Shown here piece after piece: positions 47,500 through 64,000 of a stretch of 64,000 nt of DNA (position 1 is its first letter; each line of letters begins with the position of its first letter). The position numbers and the translations under genes are program-made. The DNA is taken from assembly GCA_025642075.2 (NCBI GenBank), contig JAODUO010000133.1:254001-318000 (forward strand), written 5' to 3'. This stretch comes from Ridgeia piscesae (Eukaryota; Annelida; Polychaeta; Sabellida; Siboglinidae). The notes under the pieces are model-generated. The model saw only the letters and a program-made list of their open reading frames with translations, was not told the origin of the DNA and did no database searches.

Positions 47500-50400
47500 G
47501 ACTATTGCCGCCCCATCTACCTCCCTAGCTATAACATAATATTCTCCTCTCTTGATGTAAACCCGACTGTTCACAAACCTTACTCTAATTCAACAGCACG
47601 CCTGGATACACAATACACCCACATACACTTATGAATAGTCTGTTTACTCTAGGCTGTCTAGGCAGAATTGCTATTCGGGTGATCCGTATTATTCGACGAA
47701 ATGACGTCTGGTTCACCAAGGTCGAAATTTCGCTGGAATTATGTGCGCATATGGACCTGCTACGACATGTCCATATTGCACGCAGCTTACAGAACGATTG
47801 CATAACAAAGAGTCAATGAACAGCCTGCGTTCCAAACGCATTAGTGCGGTGAGTGTTTATTACGAGCCTCTGGCGTAATACCGGCTCCGAGAAGGAAACA
47901 GCCACGCTTCACTCGCCTAGAAGGAAAACCGCTGTTCGTGTTTTGAAACTCAGCGTAAATCAAAGACACCACCAACTTGTAAATCACGTTCAGCCCAATA
48001 TATAGCTACACTCGTGTATTTATCTAACCGTCAGCTTCTTCTGTCTCGTGAACAAGAGAGATGTGTGTACAAGTGTTTGGTCTATTCTTGTATGTTCCGT
48101 CACGTAGTAACTGTTGTCAGAACAAGGGAACCACACACAATCATATTGGGCTTGACATTTTAGCGTTCCATAACAATTCGTCAGAGTATAACAATGGACG
48201 CAATACCATCTAACTATACCAAGCATGTTAATCATATTTATTATTATTTTATCTTAGTAATTAATTTATTATTTTAGCGTATCTTTTGCACTTCAGGACA
48301 GTGAAATTTAAAGTATAATTAAATAATTTATCTATTTATTAGGCCTATATTTATTTTATTTACTTATTTATCGTTTTAGCCCACAGTGACATAACAGACC
48401 GCAGGACAGTGAACTATCAGTTGTTAGCAGTATATTCTTGAAGAGTTGAAAACTAGATACGGTTCCCAATACAGTGGTGTTGTTTTAACACCTAGATACA
48501 TTAACAACACTGAGTAGTATTGTCGTTAATGTATGTAATGTGTCCGAAGTTTTAAAAATGAACTTGGGGAGGTCAGAATCAGTTTCATCTGGCGTACGTA
48601 CGTCGGACGTTGCGATTCGATTCGAGACTGTTAGTATAATAGATAGATTATCAAATCAGTGTTGATAACACTTTATCTAAAATAGTGGGTGCGGGTGGAC
48701 TGAGGCTAGGATAAAGTATTTTCGGCTAATAGCGGACATACGAGCTCTGGACATTGTCCTCTCAGGCCAACTGTACCTTGCCTTAAAGTAAAAAATTATG
48801 TTTAAGTTGACGTCAGCGAAGACAGCGCGTCACTGTCTTCGTATGGGCCATTAAACACGGAAGTTGTACATAACTAAACAATCAAGTTGGGGTAGAGAAC
48901 ACAGTGCAGGACCCTGGGGCAAAATGTAAGAAACCGCCCGGACGTTTGGCGGTCAAGCGGAATGCTGATGCCTATCTCCGTTATCTGCCGGATGTACTAT
49001 CAGCTTCAGGCAATCGTCTTCTGGGTAGTTCTTACATACGTCTGCAATCTTCTGTTGCCACACACAGCACAGTAGTAATACATATCGTTCCGATGTAACC
49101 AGACGTTACTTATGACGGTACTGGGAACATTCGTACAGTTGGACATATCTTTGGCCAAATACAATAGCCGTGTAGTTGATATGAAATACACAGTTGGCCA
49201 GCATATCTGTATCAAGAGCATTTCTTTTATTTTGACATTATATCGTAAGTTACATATGTGCAAAAGGGATAGTGTGCCGTGTCCATTGGAAATATTTGGC
49301 CAATTTTTAATAAATTACGCGTGGACACCCAGATAACACTGGTTGTTCTAGCAGTAGGCTACGCACTAAACAGTAGTATAATAACTTTAGTATACGAGGG
49401 ACCGTATTTGAACTATATGACGAGATGATCTCTAAGAAAACAACATTGGGGTTTAATAATTTAAAAAAAAACCAGTTACATACTGCAGTGAGTGTGTGTG
49501 CGTGCGTATGCGAACGTGCGTATGTGTTTGCGTGCGTGCCGAGCGAGTGCGCGCGCGCGTTCGCATGTGTATAATTTGTTTTAGTGCTCATGCATGTGGG
49601 TGCAAATGGATGTGATAAATGATAACAGCAACAACATTGATTTCGATAAATCTGATTAACAATGTCATCCGGTACAATAGCTCCGGGGACCGATCTTGTA
49701 AACCTGTATACATCAGCAATTACACGACTTTCTCATGTGTAAATATTTGACAAAGGAATGCCACCAATAAACACGAAGTTTGTCCAATGAGACACTGAAT
49801 GAAATACTTTTAGTCGTACAATTTTGTGAGTAGACAAACATACCGAGTCCACATCCAAGTCGATAAATTCAAACATGCCGCACCATAAACAATGCTGAGG
49901 ACACTAATGCATACGAGTATAGAGCAGCCAAGTTCACAGCTAACATTCTGGCTGACGTTTCCCGGCCGTCAGCTTTCTCATGTTGTGATGCACGGCCATT
50001 TAAGCAAGACTTAATAAATAATCATTGACGGAACGGGACAAACCAAACCATACGTGCGGTGGGTGCATCGAACAGCAATGAGCAATCAGTCAGACCCGCA
50101 ACACAATAGACCTGTCGGACCTGGAAACTGACGGGTTCATTCATGATGACAGTGGCAGTTGGAATGTGTTTGGGTGAATGTCTTACCTGTTATTTTTAAA
50201 AGTTTTCTTCACTGACCACACCAAATGACATCAACGGAATATGTAATAGCATATACTCCTATCGTACAATTTGTCCATTTAACGTTCATGACATACAACG
50301 GTGAACAATGTGGGTGAGGGAATGTAACGAAAATATTGCCTAATATATGCAGACTAAACTTGGTTATTAATGTTACTTTATGTTGCTGTGCTAATTTGTA

Positions 50401-51470
50401 TATTTGTTTTGCTTTTGAGGAATAAAGGAAACACACATGGTCGTCACAACATACCGACACCAATCTGTACACTGGTGTTGTTCCACATACATTTTTTATA
50501 CCGACATCTCTCCAAATCAGTAACGACTTCCATCCGATATTATAACGGATGTCTTTTTATTTAAAAAAATTACATGGAAAGTTATCTGAATGTTTATCAG
50601 CGTTCAACGTCAATTGACGGTCAAATGTGGACGCATTGGTGGACAAGTCGGCGTACCGATAATTTGGTCAAGGACATAAGAAGTTGCAGCCAAAGAGAGT
50701 TAAGCACATATTCAGATATGATGATGCTTTCATCATCCATGTTTTGGACACGCCAGGAAGGGACCAATGCTACGCATATTAACATAACCAGATTATTAAT
50801 CCTTCGTGTGTCGGACAATGTGTGCAGTAAAAAGCATTCAACGGGTGGGACATTACCTGGAAGTCGCAGCTCTGTCAGTTACCATATGCCATATCAAAAG
50901 AGAAAAATCACAGCTCTAGAATGAAGCGGGCCTAGGCTTTGGTGATTGTATATAAGTCATTGGCATTGGCGACCATGGGTACCACAGACATAAGTAGCCT
51001 CGTGTTATAGTGGAGGTCACCGAGGAGCTGATGACGGTTTTGCTTGAAGTCCTGCGGCTGCAGGCCAATCGTGCAGATATGATGCCAAGGCAAAGACAAA
51101 GTCACAAGACAGACCGGGCGATTCATTGCTGAATGCTGACCATTCAGATGTGTCTTGGTGCAAAACGTCAGTGCTACTTTCAGCACATTTTATATATTTT
51201 TCACTGGACACTCCGTGATCGATCAAAGGAATGATCCAATGACAAAGCGAGTACAAAATCACTCATAAGTCTTGCTATAATCATCTCCACAATCATGGAG
51301 TCAGCAACGAATCGCCCCCTCTGGCGTGCAAGGAGTTATAACTTACGAGTTACGGTGAAACTAAACTCGTTAATTTCTTGAACAAGATTTTTTGCACAAT
51401 TCACTTCTTAATAGTGTATACACATCGTATGCACTTATAATGAAAAACTAAAAAATTCGATCATTTCCCA
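47500..51470. other. Intergenic, no gene supported
   Basis: Only short frames without family resemblance. A GT/CG-rich simple repeat lies at 49,488-49,568. Confidence 0.5.
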
Positions 51471-51499
51471 GGCATAAGCCTATCACACATAAAAAGGAC

Positions 51500-51990
51500 G
51501 TTTGCTACCGCCTTTACCAGCGCCATCTTACGAATAGTTTGGTATCCGAGGAAAATGTCGTCTGCGCCGGAAGACGCAGTTTGTACCACTCTGGAAAATA
51601 CAATGTAGCATTAGAGGGGAGTATATGATATGTGCTATGGTAAACTAGAACAGATGTATGAACATTTAGTTGCCCTCTTTCAAACGAGAACAATAGAAGC
51701 GGTAATACTATACACAGTAACGCTGTGTGAACTTCACACTGGCGTCGTAAAACGCTGCTTGCGGTACGGCCTACGCCTAGGCTAGGCTACGCTACGGCCT
51801 GCACAGTCAACTAGTGGTGTAGCCCGAAGACTGACCCAAAACTGTGATGTATTGTCTTGACAAGTGTATGGACGGCAGACTAGGTACGCACTGTCGAAGT
51901 TTATACTGGTTTCCCGTGTTTTGCCACCAAATATTAAGTGAAGTTTACTGTAGATAGACTAGTCAGTGTAGACGTAGTCATTATAGTAAA
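51500..51990 (+). promoter_or_regulatory. Upstream region of gene 2
   Basis: It contains agcgccatctta and gaatagtttgg, matching the sequence upstream of gene 1 at 9,744-9,766. It also contains a small ctaggctaggctacgctacg tandem motif near 51,775-51,800. The promoter itself is not pinned down. Confidence 0.35.
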
Positions 51991-52135
51991 CAGAATGTCT
52001 GTTTTTTGCAGAACAATGCAGCTGCTGCAGCTATCAGCACTGCTGATAGCTGCACATGATGCAATCCCTCCAACGAAACTGGTTTTATGTTGTGTTGAAC
52101 GTAAATGTTTTGACCTGATACCTGAGTCATTATAG
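51977..52135 (+). pseudogene. Broken duplicate of gene 2 leader exon
   Basis: Cattatagtaaacagaatgt through the acceptor gcag, aacaATG and MQLLQLSALL duplicate the true exon 1 at 52,131-52,190. After 30 coding bases the sequence departs into IAAHDAIPPTK and reaches a stop at 52,133, with no Reeler sequence and no good donor. Confidence 0.7.
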
Positions 52136-52164
52136 TAAACAGAATGTCTCTTTTTTGCAGAACA

Positions 52165-64000
<11,836 letters not shown>

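Overview
This is a metazoan nuclear window, with spliced genes, GT-AG introns, non-LTR and Penelope-like retroelement relics and very dense microsatellites. The repertoire (Reeler, IgGFc-binding-protein N-terminal domain, peritrophin-A/CBM14, EF-hand-like Ca loops, mucin-like Thr/Pro linkers) fits a marine lophotrochozoan, perhaps a gastropod mollusc, or another invertebrate deuterostome or protostome. The species call is an inference of low confidence.

Layout. Positions 1-9.8 kb hold no intact gene. They contain LINE and Penelope relics, (AT), (GT), (CA), (TGCC) and (GACC) arrays, and several repeat blocks. Positions 9,826-29,619 hold gene 1 on the + strand. I reconstruct it from splice signals and reading-frame phase as 16 coding exons (9,435 nt, 3,144 codons plus stop). 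The predicted secreted protein reads signal peptide - Reeler - IgGFc domain 1 - two Ca-binding loops - IgGFc domain 2 - four Thr/Pro-rich linkers alternating with IgGFc domains 3-5 - CBM14 - IgGFc domain 6. Positions 29.6-52 kb are a 22-kb intergenic interval of repeat blocks and LINE fragments with no gene I can support. Positions 52,165 to the window end hold gene 2 on the + strand. It is a head-to-tail paralogue with the same exon phases through exon 9, where the window cuts it inside its third IgGFc domain. An intact-looking reverse-transcriptase ORF of a LINE lies in its intron 2.

How it fits together. Both genes encode large secreted mosaic proteins that look built to bind glycan, chitin or mucus through modules separated by mucin-like spacers. 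The central part of gene 1 grew by recent tandem amplification of a ~2.5-kb linker + IgGFc unit. Repeat blocks upstream of gene 1 (5.5, 6.5 and 8.8 kb) recur in the same order and orientation upstream of gene 2 (33.8, 42.9 and 47 kb), so the locus probably arose by an old segmental tandem duplication. A function in mucosal or immune recognition, or in matrix or cuticle, is inferred from domain families and is not shown by the sequence.

Limits. All exon boundaries are ab initio from sequence inspection, without transcript support. Repeat homologies were seen by eye, not by alignment software.
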